This document shows positions 6,988 through 17,519 of a DNA stretch of 64,000 nt, in pieces. The position numbers were made by a program, and so were the translations under genes. Positions within the stretch are counted from its first letter, which is position 1. Each line of letters begins with the position of its first letter. Source of the stretch: Marinobacter denitrificans (GTDB taxonomy: Bacteria; Pseudomonadota; Gammaproteobacteria; Pseudomonadales; Oleiphilaceae); assembly GCF_008795955.1 (NCBI RefSeq), contig NZ_VMHN01000005.1, forward strand, positions 1-64,000, given 5' to 3'. The notes under the pieces were generated by a model. The model saw only the letters and a list, made by a program, of their open reading frames with translations. It made no database searches and had not been told where the DNA came from.

Positions 6988-8990
6988 TATCCTGCCTCCT
7001 TCTCCGCGTCTGCGGTGACTTCAATAGCGATCAGTTCGGCGCCTTCGGATACCTGGTCGCCTTCGGCGAAGAAAATGTCGGTTACGACGCCGTCAGCCGG
7101 GGCTTTGATGGCGTGTTCCATTTTCATGGCTTCCATGATCACCAGGCTCTGGCCAGCCCTAACGGTGTCGCCCACCTTGGCCTGGACGGCAACGATGGCG
7201 CCGTTCATGGGGGCGGCCAGGCTGCCTTCGCCGGCCATTTCTTCGAAGCCGTAGGTTTCCCGGTACAGAATGCACTGGAAGGTGTCGCCTTCGTAGAAGA
7301 GTACCAGTTGGTCGTTGTGCAGGTTGCCGTGGATGCTGATGCGGTGGCCGTTGATGACGGCCTGCAGGTAGTCGTCGTCCAGGCGGGCGGTGAGGTTGTA
7401 CACGCTGCCACCAACGAACACCTGGTAGCGGTCGTCCCGCTCCAGCACCTTGAGTTCGTGGATGTCGTCACCCACCTGCAGTTGCAGGGGCTGGGCGTAT
7501 TCAGAGTTCATGCGCCAGCTGTTCTGGCGGCCGAAGGGCGACCAGGGGTCGGTGCTGATTACTTCCCGGGATTTGCGCTGTTCCAGCACGAAGCCGGCGG
7601 CCAGTACCAGGGCTTTGTGGGTGTCGAGTTTGGATTTCGGGAACAGCAGTTCGCGGTGTTTTTCGATAAACCCGGTGGTCAGCTCCGCTTCCCGGAACGG
7701 CTGGGCATCGGCCAGGGCATGGAGGAAGCGGATGTTGGTTTTGACGCCAGCAATCCGGTAATGCTCCAGGGCCTGGACCATGCGGTTGATGGCCTGGTCC
7801 CGGGTTTCGTCCCACACGATGAGCTTGGCGATCATCGGGTCGTAGTGGATGCTGATGTCGTCGCCTTCGGTGACGCCTGTATCCACTCGCACATGCGCGC
7901 TCTCATCAGGAGTACTCAGGTAACGCAGGTTGCCGGTGGCGGGCAGGAAGTCCTGGTCCGGGTCTTCGGCGTAGATGCGCGCCTCCAGGGCGTGGCCCCG
8001 GGTTTTCACCTGGGACTGTTCCAGCGGCAGCGGGTCGCCCCAGGCCACTTTCAACTGCCATTCCACCAGGTCCTGGCCGGTGACCATTTCGGTGACCGGG
8101 TGCTCTACCTGCAGGCGGGTGTTCATTTCCATGAAGAAGAAGGAGCCGTCCACGTCGTAGAGGAATTCCACGGTGCCGGCGCCCACGTAGTTGATGGCCT
8201 GGGCGGCTTTGACGGCGGCTTCGCCCATGGCCTTGCGGGTGTCGTCGCTCAGGCCGGGTGCCGGGGCCTCTTCCAGTACTTTCTGGTGGCGGCGCTGTAC
8301 GGAACAATCCCGCTCGGCCAGGTACACGCCTTTGCCGCTTTTGTCGCAGAACACCTGGATTTCCACGTGGCGTGGCTGGGTCAGGTAGCGTTCGATGAGC
8401 ATGTCAGGGTTGCCGAAGGCGTTCTTCGATTCCCGTTTGGCGGCGGCCAGGGCGTCATCAAATTCTTCCATGCGCTCAACCACCCGCATGCCTTTACCAC
8501 CACCACCGGCAACGGCTTTGAGCAGCAGCGGGAAGCCGCATTTCTCGGCTTCCTTGCGCAGGGTGTCCGGGGACTGGTCGTCACCGTGGTAACCGGGCAC
8601 CAGGGGCACGCCGGCTTTTTCCATGATGGATTTGGCTGCGGATTTGGAGCCCATCGCCGCGATGGCGGAGGAGGGCGGGCCGATGAACACGATGTTGTTG
8701 GCTTCGCAGGCTTCGGCGAACTGGGTGTTCTCGGAGAGAAAACCGTAGCCCGGGTGAACGGCCTGGGCACCGCTTTCTTTCGCCACTTCGATGATCTTGT
8801 CGGCTTTCAGGTAGCTCTCGGAGCTGGGGGCCGGGCCGATGTTGAAGGCTTCGTCGGCCATCGCCACGTGCCGTGCGTCGGCGTCGGCGTCAGAATAGAC
8901 GGCGACGACACGGATGCCCATGCGATGGGCGGTCTGTATGATCCGGCAGGCGATTTCGCCGCGGTTGGCGATCAGGATTTTGCTGAACAT
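6987..8990 (-). CDS. liuD: Methylcrotonyl-CoA carboxylase biotin-containing alpha subunit
   Basis: This is the biotin carboxylase half of 3-methylcrotonyl-CoA carboxylase. It carboxylates biotin with bicarbonate and ATP and passes the carboxyl group to the beta subunit. The 667-residue protein has the biotin carboxylase N-terminal domain, an ATP-grasp region with GGGGKGMR at 162-169, and the carboxylase signature [11 protein letters not shown] near 228-238. A linker domain and a C-terminal biotinyl domain follow, with EAMKMEH and the biotinylated lysine near 623. It overlaps liuC and liuE by one base at each end, so the three genes form one translationally coupled block. Confidence 0.96.
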   Translation of the reverse strand: MFSKILIANRGEIACRIIQTAHRMGIRVVAVYSDADADARHVAMADEAFNIGPAPSSESYLKADKIIEVAKESGAQAVHPGYGFLSENTQFAEACEANNIVFIGPPSSAIAAMGSKSAAKSIMEKAGVPLVPGYHGDDQSPDTLRKEAEKCGFPLLLKAVAGGGGKGMRVVERMEEFDDALAAAKRESKNAFGNPDMLIERYLTQPRHVEIQVFCDKSGKGVYLAERDCSVQRRHQKVLEEAPAPGLSDDTRKAMGEAAVKAAQAINYVGAGTVEFLYDVDGSFFFMEMNTRLQVEHPVTEMVTGQDLVEWQLKVAWGDPLPLEQSQVKTRGHALEARIYAEDPDQDFLPATGNLRYLSTPDESAHVRVDTGVTEGDDISIHYDPMIAKLIVWDETRDQAINRMVQALEHYRIAGVKTNIRFLHALADAQPFREAELTTGFIEKHRELLFPKSKLDTHKALVLAAGFVLEQRKSREVISTDPWSPFGRQNSWRMNSEYAQPLQLQVGDDIHELKVLERDDRYQVFVGGSVYNLTARLDDDYLQAVINGHRISIHGNLHNDQLVLFYEGDTFQCILYRETYGFEEMAGEGSLAAPMNGAIVAVQAKVGDTVRAGQSLVIMEAMKMEHAIKAPADGVVTDIFFAEGDQVSEGAELIAIEVTADAEKEAG

Positions 8991-9796
8991 TAGTCTTCCT
9001 CCGGAACCCAGTTGGCTTTGCGCTTGTTCAGGAAGGCATTGAGCCCTTCCTGCCCTTCGGCACCCACCCGGATGTCCGCGATGCGTTGTGCGGTGTCGTC
9101 GATGACGTCGTTGCCGATGACCTTGTGGCTGACAGCGAACACCAGGTCCTTGGCCGCCTGCATGGCTTCAGGGCCGTTGAGGGCAAGCTGCAGCAGCAGC
9201 TCATCACAGCGGCGCTCCATGGCGTCCACGTCGTCACACACTTCGTGTACCAGGCCGAAGTGTTCGGCTTGCCGGGCGGTGAAGATTTCGGCTGTAATGA
9301 AATAGCGGCGGGCCTGGCGTTCGCCAATGGCGCGGACCACGTAGGGGCTGATCACCGCCGGAATCAGGCCGAGTTTGACTTCACTCAGGCAGAAGCTGGC
9401 TTTTTCGGTGGCGAGCACGATGTCGCAGCAGGCAGCCAGGCCCACAGCGCCGCCAAAGGCCGCGCCCTGCACTAGCCCGATCACCGGCTTGCCGAGGTGG
9501 TTCAGGGTGTTCATCAGCCGCGCCAGTTCCCGCGAGTCGTCCAGGTTTTCCTGGCGGGTGTTGTCCGCCATGCGGCGCATCCAGCCCAGGTCTGCCCCGG
9601 CGGAGAAGTGCTTGCCCTCGGAGCGCAGGATCACGATGTTGGTTTTGTCGTCGGCGTTCACTTTTTCCAGCGCGTTGATCAGCTGCTGGATAATCACGTC
9701 GTCGAAGGCGTTGCGTTTGTCCGGCCGGTTGAGCACCACTTCGGTGACACCCTCGGCGCGTTGGTTGAGCAGTACCGCTGATTCCTGATCGGTCAT
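8990..9796 (-). CDS. liuC: Methylglutaconyl-CoA hydratase
   Basis: A crotonase-fold enzyme that hydrates 3-methylglutaconyl-CoA to HMG-CoA in leucine breakdown. The 268-residue protein shows the oxyanion-hole segments GKHFSAGADL (61-70) and GAAFGGAVGL (111-120), and a SEVKLG motif with Glu139 in the catalytic region. The specific name comes from its place between the two carboxylase subunit genes; on sequence alone it is an enoyl-CoA hydratase. It lies 14 bases after liuB and overlaps liuD by one base. Confidence 0.92.
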   Translation of the reverse strand: MTDQESAVLLNQRAEGVTEVVLNRPDKRNAFDDVIIQQLINALEKVNADDKTNIVILRSEGKHFSAGADLGWMRRMADNTRQENLDDSRELARLMNTLNHLGKPVIGLVQGAAFGGAVGLAACCDIVLATEKASFCLSEVKLGLIPAVISPYVVRAIGERQARRYFITAEIFTARQAEHFGLVHEVCDDVDAMERRCDELLLQLALNGPEAMQAAKDLVFAVSHKVIGNDVIDDTAQRIADIRVGAEGQEGLNAFLNKRKANWVPEED

Positions 9797-9810
9797 GGCG
9801 TTGTCCTCCG

Positions 9811-11418
<1,608 letters not shown>

Positions 11419-11452
11419 AGCATTTTAGTCCGTGTGTCTGAGTCCGTGCGTC

Positions 11453-11480
11453 GGGTCTGGTGGCATGGCGCTCCAGACCC
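11453..11480. repeat. Short inverted repeat upstream of liuB
   Basis: A perfect 8-bp inverted repeat, GGGTCTGG at 11453-11460 and CCAGACCC at 11473-11480, lies about 35 bases upstream of the liuB start. It may be a small hairpin in the leader or a protein-binding site; no T-run follows. Confidence 0.35.
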
Positions 11481-11543
11481 TCGTCTGAATTTGGTTGCTA
11501 TCCGCTCTTTGTACTTCTGTTTGAGGGCAACTACCCAAGTTCG

Positions 11544-11655
11544 GGCGGTTGGCCGGGTGGGGCTTTCGGGAATGTCGTAGGCCAAGGATGGCCTACGTCA
11601 AGCGCACATGGATGTGCTCGTAGCGGTTCCCGAAAGCCCCACCCGGCCAACCGCC
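11544..11655 (+). repeat. Long inverted-repeat element 2 with two CANGGA hairpins
   Basis: Perfect 29-bp arms (11544-11572 and 11627-11655) enclose a 54-base core. Read on the plus strand, the core has a hairpin with loop CAAGGATG (GGA at 11586-11588) and a second, GCACAT/ATGTGC, with GGA at 11610-11612, 24 bases apart. The flanking genes are on the minus strand, so the motif orientation is opposite to the operon. It starts about 20 bases beyond the liuA stop codon. Confidence 0.85.
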
Positions 11656-11674
11656 TCCACCCGGAACAGCGGGC

Positions 11675-12841
11675 CTAGTTGTTCAGGTACAGCTCACGAC
11701 CGATCAGCATCCGGCGGATTTCGGACGTGCCGGCTCCGATTTCGTACAGTTTGGCGTCCCGCAACAGGCGTCCTGTCGGGTATTCGTTGATGTAACCGTT
11801 GCCGCCGAGCAGCTGGATGGCGTCCAGGGCCAGTTTGGTGGCCATTTCCGCGGAGTAGAGAATCGCGCCAGCAGCGTCTTTTCGGGTGGTGTTGCCGCGG
11901 TCGGCGGACATGGCGACCATGTAGACGTAGGACTTGGCGGTGTTCATCCAGGTGTACATGTCGGCGACTTTGCCCTGGACCAGTTCGAATTCGCCGATGG
12001 CCTGGCCGAACTGTTTGCGTTCGCGGATGTAGGGAACCACTACGTCCATGGCGGCCTGCATGATGCCCAGCGGGCCGCCGGAGAGAACGAGGCGCTCGTA
12101 GTCGAGGCCGCTCATGAGCACTTTGGCGCCGTTGCCGACGCCGCCCATGACGTTTTCCTTGGGTACCTTGGCGTCTTCAAACACCAGCTCACAGGTGTTG
12201 GAGCCGCGCATGCCCAATTTGTCGAGTTTCTGCGCCTGGCTGAATCCCGGGGTGTCGCGTTCGACGATGAAGGCGGTGATGCCCCTTGGGCCGGCGGCCG
12301 GGTCGGTTTTGGCGTAGATGACGTAGACGTTGGCATCCGGGCCGTTGGTGATCCACATTTTGCTGCCGTTGAGCACGTAGTGGTCGCCGGCGTCTTTGGC
12401 GCTGAGTTTCATGGAGACGACGTCGGAACCGGCGTTGGGTTCGGACATGGCCAGGGCGCCGATGTGTTCACCGCTGATGAGCTTGGGCAGGTACTTCTCT
12501 TTCTGCTCGTCGGTGCCGTTGCGGTTGATCTGGTTCACGCACAGATTGGAGTGTGCGCCGTAGGACAGGCCAACGGAAGCCGATGCACGGCTGATTTCTT
12601 CCATGGCGATTACGTGTGCAAGGTAGCCCATGCCGGAGCCGCCGTAGGCTTCATCGGCCGTAATACCCAGTAAGCCCATGTCGCCGAACTTTTTCCACAG
12701 GTCGTTCGGGAACAGGTTTTCGCGGTCAATATCTTCGGCGCGAGGGGCGATGTCCTTTGCGGCAAAGCCGTTGATCTGCTCCCGGAGCATATCGATGGTC
12801 TCGCCGAGGCCGAAGTTGAACTCTGAGTATGCTGATTTCAT
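11675..12841 (-). CDS. liuA: Isovaleryl-CoA dehydrogenase
   Basis: FAD-dependent oxidation of isovaleryl-CoA to 3-methylcrotonyl-CoA, passing electrons to electron-transfer flavoprotein. The 388-residue protein has the acyl-CoA dehydrogenase layout, with [10 protein letters not shown] near 131-140 and WITNG near 163-167. Its catalytic glutamate is Glu249 in [12 protein letters not shown], the position used by isovaleryl-CoA dehydrogenases rather than the C-terminal position of most acyl-CoA dehydrogenases. The C-terminus has the usual GTSEIRR stretch. It is the first enzyme gene after liuR, separated by inverted-repeat element 3. Confidence 0.95.
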   Translation of the reverse strand: MKSAYSEFNFGLGETIDMLREQINGFAAKDIAPRAEDIDRENLFPNDLWKKFGDMGLLGITADEAYGGSGMGYLAHVIAMEEISRASASVGLSYGAHSNLCVNQINRNGTDEQKEKYLPKLISGEHIGALAMSEPNAGSDVVSMKLSAKDAGDHYVLNGSKMWITNGPDANVYVIYAKTDPAAGPRGITAFIVERDTPGFSQAQKLDKLGMRGSNTCELVFEDAKVPKENVMGGVGNGAKVLMSGLDYERLVLSGGPLGIMQAAMDVVVPYIRERKQFGQAIGEFELVQGKVADMYTWMNTAKSYVYMVAMSADRGNTTRKDAAGAILYSAEMATKLALDAIQLLGGNGYINEYPTGRLLRDAKLYEIGAGTSEIRRMLIGRELYLNN

Positions 12842-12884
12842 TGTTGGCTACCTTATGATCTTTTGACCTTCGCAGAGAGTTGGC

Positions 12885-13000
12885 TGACAAGGTGAGCGGG
12901 CAGGGCTTCCGAAACCGTGCGGAGCCATGGATGGCGGAGCCCGAGCGTACAGGGACGTATTTACAGCGTGTTTCGGAAGCCCTGCCCGCTTGCCTTGTCA
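12885..13000 (+). repeat. Long inverted-repeat element 3 with two CANGGA hairpins
   Basis: Arms of 31 bp (12885-12915 and 12970-13000) pair with two mismatched positions, both compatible with G-U pairing on one strand. The core, read on the plus strand, has a GCCAT/ATGGC hairpin (GGA at 12929-12931) and a weaker TAC/GTA hairpin with ACAGGGACGT (GGA at 12953-12955). GGA spacing is 24 bases. It fills most of the liuR-liuA gap and is antisense to those genes in motif orientation. Confidence 0.82.
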
Positions 13001-13006
13001 TTCCCG

Positions 13007-13447
13007 TTATTTCTGTTCAACTGGTTCTTCCGTCTTAGCTTTAGTCTGTTGGCGCTTTTTCTTCTGAAGCTCGGCGAGGGCTTCCCTGCACCGGGCTTCT
13101 GCCGTATCCATTTCCATTTCTGCCTGGGCGATGTCGTTTTTCTGCTGCTCGAGCTGGGCCCGCTTGTTTGCCAGGGTGTCCAGCATCAGCAGCAGCTGTT
13201 TTTCGTTGCCGCTGAGAGTTTCGTCCCACAGGTCGAACAGCTCCTTGGTTTCTGCCAGGGAGAAGCCCATGCGCTTGCCGCGCAGGATCAGCTTCAGGCG
13301 CACCCGGTCTTTTGAGCTGAAGATGCGGGTCTGCCCACGTCTGGTGGGGTGTAGCAGGCCCTGGTCTTCGTAAAAACGTACGCTTCGGGTGGTGACGTCG
13401 AACTCCTTGGCGAGTTCGCTGATGCTGTAAGTTTTCTTGATGTCCAT
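13007..13447 (-). CDS. liuR: MerR-family regulator of the liu operon
   Basis: A 146-residue MerR-type regulator. The N-terminal winged helix-turn-helix is clear (YSISELAKEFDVTTRSVRFY at about 6-25, then EDQGLL), followed by a long dimerisation helix and a highly charged lysine- and glutamine-rich tail. LiuR proteins control leucine/isovalerate genes in gammaproteobacteria; the assignment here rests on being the first gene of the liu operon. A near-perfect palindrome at 13483-13498, about 36 bases upstream of the ATG, is the probable autoregulatory operator. Some other liu members lack the long charged tail, though this is from memory. Confidence 0.9.
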   Translation of the reverse strand: MDIKKTYSISELAKEFDVTTRSVRFYEDQGLLHPTRRGQTRIFSSKDRVRLKLILRGKRMGFSLAETKELFDLWDETLSGNEKQLLLMLDTLANKRAQLEQQKNDIAQAEMEMDTAEARCREALAELQKKKRQQTKAKTEEPVEQK

Positions 13448-13482
13448 GGCGGTTTCCTTTTTTAGACTTAGGTTAGATAAAG

Positions 13483-13498
13483 TTTACGTAAACGTAAA
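13483..13498 (-). promoter_or_regulatory. Probable LiuR operator
   Basis: TTTACGT, two central bases and ACGTAAA form a perfect dyad upstream of liuR. MerR-family regulators bind such dyads between the -35 and -10 elements; a TATCTA-like -10 lies just downstream on the minus strand. The position and symmetry support control of the whole operon from here. Confidence 0.65.
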
Positions 13499-14028
13499 GT
13501 ATTTTTCGGGCCCAATTTAAACCAGGAGAGTTGAACAGAAGAGGGTGATGAAGGGCGCTCAACGATGTGGAGCCCATTGTAACAGGGGGAGCTTCGGGCT
13601 GGGATGAGGGCGGGTGTCGCTGATTGCACCACTTAAAGGGTGCAATTTTCTTCGTACAGCCTCGTATAACGACGGTTCCGGCAGTGGGGTTCCATGCGCA
13701 AAATAGCGCCTGATTCGATTTTTTTATAACAGCTTTTGCTTTGTTGCGAAAACGAAATAGATAAAGCTCTTTCCGGTCCCCCCAGGCAGCTTTGGCCGAT
13801 ATAAACAGGTGGTCTTCTTCCGCAGCAGGCCTTGCGCGACCTGCCGTAGAGGATTATCTGTAGTCTTGGATTCCACAGTTAAAAAATAGACATGTATCTG
13901 CTTTATGTATTCCTGATTATGGTTTCGTAACCGGTATTTAACATCGAGTTGCGATAATTTGCTTGTGGTTGGAGCAGCGCGGAAATTTCCCGTGAATACC
14001 AATTGACGATCACGCAAGGGCCAGATTA
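13499..14028. other. Gene-free stretch between liuR and the PilZ gene
   Basis: No protein-coding gene is convincing here. One hairpin with a T-run (13623-13650) is listed separately. The rest is AT-richer than the neighbours and shows no tRNA, repeat-array or insertion-sequence structure that I can recognise. The left part should hold the liuR promoter and the right part the promoter for the gene at 14029. Confidence 0.5.
13623..13650 (+). terminator. Terminator-like hairpin with no obvious upstream gene
   Basis: An 8-bp stem, ATTGCACC/GGTGCAAT, with loop ACTTAAAG is followed by TTTTCTT on the plus strand. No plus-strand gene lies before it, so it may be a relic, an sRNA terminator or a chance structure. 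Confidence 0.35.
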
Positions 14029-14844
14029 ATGAATACGGCATCAGTGGCACCGCACTTTGTCCGCGAATCCGAAGCGCAACAAAAGTACGCCCGGATAACT
14101 ATTGCGGCCTGGCTGCATGTAAACCTCGACGGCAGGATACAGAAATTTCCGGTGGCTGAATTGTCAGCTGCCGGTTTTAGTGTGAGCGCGGGGCTGGAAG
14201 CCTTGCGGCTGCGTCAGGTTTACAATGGTCACCTGGTGTTCGAGGTTGATGGCTCTGATGTCTCCATCGACGTGAACTTTGTCCCGCGCAGTTTTGATTC
14301 GGTGAATGATCGCTGCGGGTGTGAGTTCCAGAACCTGGGGCATCGCGAGTTTTCAGCCCTGCGACACTTCATTACCGCCTCCCTCAGTGGTGAACTGGTT
14401 TCCGCCAATGACGTGCTCAGCACGCTATCCCGCAAAGACGTCGACAAGGCCCGCAAGGGTAAGGGCAGCGATGAGCCCGGTTTCTTCGGCATGCCTCGGG
14501 CCATGGTCGGCAGCGTGATCGTGATGCTTGTCGCTCTGTTTGCCATCAGCTTTGTGACCTCTGCGCTCTCGGACATCTATTTCATGACCAAGGCGGAGTC
14601 CGAGGCTGTTGCCACGTTCCACGCTGCTGAGTGGGCGAACGGGGAGGATCTGCTGGGCGACGACACATACAGTGTCAGTCAGGTTGACGTTGCCAGCTTG
14701 TCCGTTGAGGCAATTGAAGCCTTGCCGTTCGACGCCGGCGGGCGCCCAGGCAGTGTCCCCAATGATCACTTGTGGGCGCCGAGCCTGCCGGAGGTCGTCG
14801 TTCCGGAAGGCAGCCGGAATAGCGAAAGCATATCGGCTCCGTAG
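14029..14844 (+). CDS. Alg44-like PilZ-domain membrane protein lacking the C-terminal adaptor domain
   Basis: A 271-residue protein. The first 130 residues resemble, from memory, the PilZ domain of alginate c-di-GMP receptor Alg44 (RESEAQ near the start, RSFDS, GCEFQNLGHREFSALRHFITASLSGELV). One membrane segment follows at about 159-181 (FFGMPRAM lead-in). The periplasmic tail is only about 90 residues; Alg44 continues into an HlyD-type domain that is absent here. The c-di-GMP motifs are altered: the first arginine of RxxxR is glutamine (Gln18, with Arg22 kept) and the second motif reads ELSAAG instead of D/NxSxxG. No alginate genes are nearby. It may be a degenerate or repurposed c-di-GMP sensor. 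Confidence 0.78.
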   Translation: MNTASVAPHFVRESEAQQKYARITIAAWLHVNLDGRIQKFPVAELSAAGFSVSAGLEALRLRQVYNGHLVFEVDGSDVSIDVNFVPRSFDSVNDRCGCEFQNLGHREFSALRHFITASLSGELVSANDVLSTLSRKDVDKARKGKGSDEPGFFGMPRAMVGSVIVMLVALFAISFVTSALSDIYFMTKAESEAVATFHAAEWANGEDLLGDDTYSVSQVDVASLSVEAIEALPFDAGGRPGSVPNDHLWAPSLPEVVVPEGSRNSESISAP

Positions 14845-14907
14845 ACTCGCCGAAACGTCTGCTGTGCCCTATAGTCAGGTGTTAAATAACAACACCAGGA
14901 GACCGGT

Positions 14908-16536
14908 ATGAACTCCATCTTTGACACGGGCCTGCAACCAAACGACGCCAATCGAGCCACCCTGAGCCCACTGGATTTTCTGGCACGCACTGCCAGCGTT
15001 TACCCCGAATATCCGGCCGCGATTCATGGTCAGACACGCCGCAACTGGCAGGAAACCTATGAACGCTGCCGGCGCCTTGCCTCTGCGCTGTCGGCGAAGG
15101 GGGTGGGCAAGGGAAGTACGGTTGCGGCGATGCTGCCGAACATTCCCGAGATGCTGGAGTGCCATTTCGGTGTTCCCATGCTGGGCGCAGTACTGAATGC
15201 GCTTAACACTCGCCTGGACGCCAAGACCATTGCCTTTATGCTGGAACATGGCGAAGCCAGGGTGCTGATTGCCGACCGGGAATTTGGCGATGTGATCAAT
15301 GAAGCCGTCGGGCTGCTGGATAATCCACCGCAGGTGATTGATGTGAACGATCCGGAGTTCGGCGGTGGTGGCACTCAGGTGAGTGACCTGGACTACGAAG
15401 ATTTCCTGGCCAGTGGCGATCCCCAATTCGAATGGCAGATGCCGACGGATGAATGGGATGCCATTTCCCTGTGTTATACCTCCGGCACCACCGGCAATCC
15501 GAAAGGGGTGGTGTACCACCATCGTGGGGCCTATGAGAATGCCATGGGCAACCAGGCGGTATGGTCCATGGGCATGCACCCGGTGTACCTGTGGACGCTG
15601 CCGATGTTCCATTGCAATGGCTGGTGCTTCCCCTGGACCATCACTGCCTTTGCAGGCACCCATGTGTGCCTGCGTAAGGTGGACCCGGAGAAGATTCTGC
15701 AACTGATCAGCGAACACAAGGTCAGCCACATGTGTGGTGCGCCCATTGTGCTGAACACCCTGCTGGGTGCATCGGACGCCCTGAAATCCAGCTTCAGCCA
15801 TACCGTGCAGGCAATGACGGCTGGCGCCGCACCCCCGGCCAAGGTTATCGAGGCCATTGAAGAAATGGGCATCCAGGTGACCCACGTATACGGCCTCACC
15901 GAGGTGTATGGCCCGGTCACCGTGTGTGCCTGGAAATCCGAATGGGACGACCTGCCGGTGGAAGACCGCGCCCGCATCAAGGCGCGGCAGGGGGTTCGTT
16001 ACCATACCCTCGCTGGCATGATGGTGGGGGATCCGGACAGCATGGAGGCCGTGCCGAAAGACGGTAAAACCATCGGCGAGATCTTCCTGCGTGGCAACAC
16101 CGTGATGAAGGGCTATCTGAAAAACCCAAAGGCTACTGAGGAAGCCCTGCGGGGAGGCTGGTTTCACACCGGCGACCTGGCGGTGTGGCATCCGGATGGC
16201 TACGCGGAGATCAAGGACCGCCTGAAGGATATTATTATCTCCGGCGGCGAGAACATCTCCACCATTGAAGTGGAAGACGTGCTCTACCGCCATCCCGATA
16301 TTCTCGAAGCCGCCGTAGTGGCCAGGCCGGACGAAAAATGGGGCGAGACCCCCTGCGCCTTCGTGACACTGAAGCCGGAAGCCGGGGAAGTGAGTGAAGA
16401 GGACATCATTGCCTTCTGCCGCGAGCGGCTGGCGAAGTTCAAGGTGCCCAAGACCATTGTGTTCAGTGAACTGCCGAAAACCTCCACCGGCAAGATCCAG
16501 AAGTTCGTGTTGCGGGACGACGCCAAAAAGCTCTGA
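14908..16536 (+). CDS. Acyl-CoA synthetase (AlkK-like, medium- to long-chain)
   Basis: A 542-residue AMP-forming acyl-CoA ligase. The ATP-binding stretch [12 protein letters not shown] lies near residues 189-200, followed by the YHHRGAY segment typical of AlkK-type medium/long-chain enzymes. The HVYGLTEVYGP motif, FHTGDLAV and hinge DRLKDIIISGGENIS are present, and the C-terminal catalytic lysine lies in STGKIQK. It leads a plus-strand run of fatty-acid-type degradation genes and has its own terminator at 16551-16592. A CCAGGAGACCGGT ribosome-binding region precedes the ATG. Substrate chain length is inferred only from family resemblance. Confidence 0.92.
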   Translation: MNSIFDTGLQPNDANRATLSPLDFLARTASVYPEYPAAIHGQTRRNWQETYERCRRLASALSAKGVGKGSTVAAMLPNIPEMLECHFGVPMLGAVLNALNTRLDAKTIAFMLEHGEARVLIADREFGDVINEAVGLLDNPPQVIDVNDPEFGGGGTQVSDLDYEDFLASGDPQFEWQMPTDEWDAISLCYTSGTTGNPKGVVYHHRGAYENAMGNQAVWSMGMHPVYLWTLPMFHCNGWCFPWTITAFAGTHVCLRKVDPEKILQLISEHKVSHMCGAPIVLNTLLGASDALKSSFSHTVQAMTAGAAPPAKVIEAIEEMGIQVTHVYGLTEVYGPVTVCAWKSEWDDLPVEDRARIKARQGVRYHTLAGMMVGDPDSMEAVPKDGKTIGEIFLRGNTVMKGYLKNPKATEEALRGGWFHTGDLAVWHPDGYAEIKDRLKDIIISGGENISTIEVEDVLYRHPDILEAAVVARPDEKWGETPCAFVTLKPEAGEVSEEDIIAFCRERLAKFKVPKTIVFSELPKTSTGKIQKFVLRDDAKKL

Positions 16537-16550
16537 ACGCCTGCAGTAAG

Positions 16551-16592
16551 CCCTGGGGCCGGATCGGTTTTGGCCCCAGGGTGTCAATTTTT
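16551..16592 (+). terminator. Rho-independent terminator after the acyl-CoA synthetase gene
   Basis: A 10-bp GC-rich stem, CCCTGGGGCC (16551-16560) and GGCCCCAGGG (16572-16581), is followed by a T-rich tail ending ATTTTT. It lies 14 bases after the stop codon and separates the ligase gene from the next transcription unit. Confidence 0.85.
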
Positions 16593-16725
16593 ATCAAATT
16601 TCCTGCTCGGTTATGTCATGGCGCCCAGGAGGTGACTGAGACAGACTGCCCCCATATCCAAATTCGAACTGTTCGCCGGCGGGCCTTTGCGGCTGCGCCG
16701 GCGGCTCTGATATCAGGAGATAACC

Positions 16726-17487
16726 ATGGAATTTCAGGGTGTACCAGCAATAGTAACCGGTGGCGCTTCAGGTCTTGGCGAAGGTGCTGCCCGGGCGCTG
16801 GCTGCGGCCGGCTGTAAAGTAGCCATTTTTGACCTGCAGAAAGAGCAGGGCGAAGCCGTTGCAAAAGACATCGGCGGTGTATTCATCGAGTGTGACGTGT
16901 CTTCCGCCGATAGTGCTGAAGCTGCCGTAAAAGCGGCCCGTGACGCCCATGGCCTGTGTGGCATCGCGGTCAACTGTGCCGGCATTGCGCCAGCGGCCAA
17001 GATCCTCGGCAGGGACGGCCCCATGCCGCTGGAGAACTTTAACAAGGTTATCCAGGTCAACCTGATTGGCACCTTCAACATCATGCGCCTGGCCGCCGCC
17101 GACATGGCCCAGCGCGAGCCCAACGCCGATGGCGAACGCGGCGTGGTGATCAACACCGCTTCCGTTGCGGCCTTTGAAGGCCAGATCGGCCAGGCCGCCT
17201 ACAGCGCCTCCAAGGGTGGCGTCGTCGCCATGACCCTGCAGTCCGCACGGGAGCTGGCGCGGGAAGGCATCCGCGTGAACACCATCGCCCCGGGCATCTT
17301 TATGACCCCGATGATGGCCGGCATGCCTCAGGAAGTGCAGGACAGCCTGGCCGCCACACTGCCGTTCCCCAAACGCCTGGGCAAGGCCGAGGAATTCGGC
17401 ATGCTGGTGGACCAGATGGTGCGCAACCCGATTCTCAATGGCGAGGTAATCCGCCTCGATAACGCCCTGCGTATGGCGCCCCGGTAA
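16726..17487 (+). CDS. Short-chain dehydrogenase, probable 3-hydroxyacyl-CoA dehydrogenase
   Basis: A 253-residue classical SDR. The NAD-binding glycine motif GGASGLGEG lies at 12-20. NCAG follows near residues 83-86, and the catalytic Ser146, Tyr159 and Lys163 are all present. Sequence and neighbours resemble the type II 3-hydroxyacyl-CoA dehydrogenases (HSD17B10-like) that oxidise hydroxyacyl-CoA with NAD+. An AGGAG ribosome-binding site precedes the ATG. It lies 32 bases before an acyl-CoA dehydrogenase gene and probably shares a transcript with it and with the thiolase. Confidence 0.88.
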   Translation: MEFQGVPAIVTGGASGLGEGAARALAAAGCKVAIFDLQKEQGEAVAKDIGGVFIECDVSSADSAEAAVKAARDAHGLCGIAVNCAGIAPAAKILGRDGPMPLENFNKVIQVNLIGTFNIMRLAAADMAQREPNADGERGVVINTASVAAFEGQIGQAAYSASKGGVVAMTLQSARELAREGIRVNTIAPGIFMTPMMAGMPQEVQDSLAATLPFPKRLGKAEEFGMLVDQMVRNPILNGEVIRLDNALRMAPR

Positions 17488-17519
17488 TTCTGGTGCCAAA
17501 GCAAGTGGAGGAAACACCC

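Noticed and set aside
7113..8993. 626-codon plus-strand open frame antisense to liuD
   Set aside because: High third-position GC of liuD leaves the opposite strand open; the translation resembles no protein.
13724..14050. 108-codon minus-strand frame in the gene-free stretch
   Set aside because: No ribosome-binding site, odd composition, no homology that I recognise, and it overlaps the start of the PilZ gene.
14875..16587. 570-codon minus-strand frame antisense to the AlkK-like gene
   Set aside because: A shadow of the real gene, running through its terminator as well.
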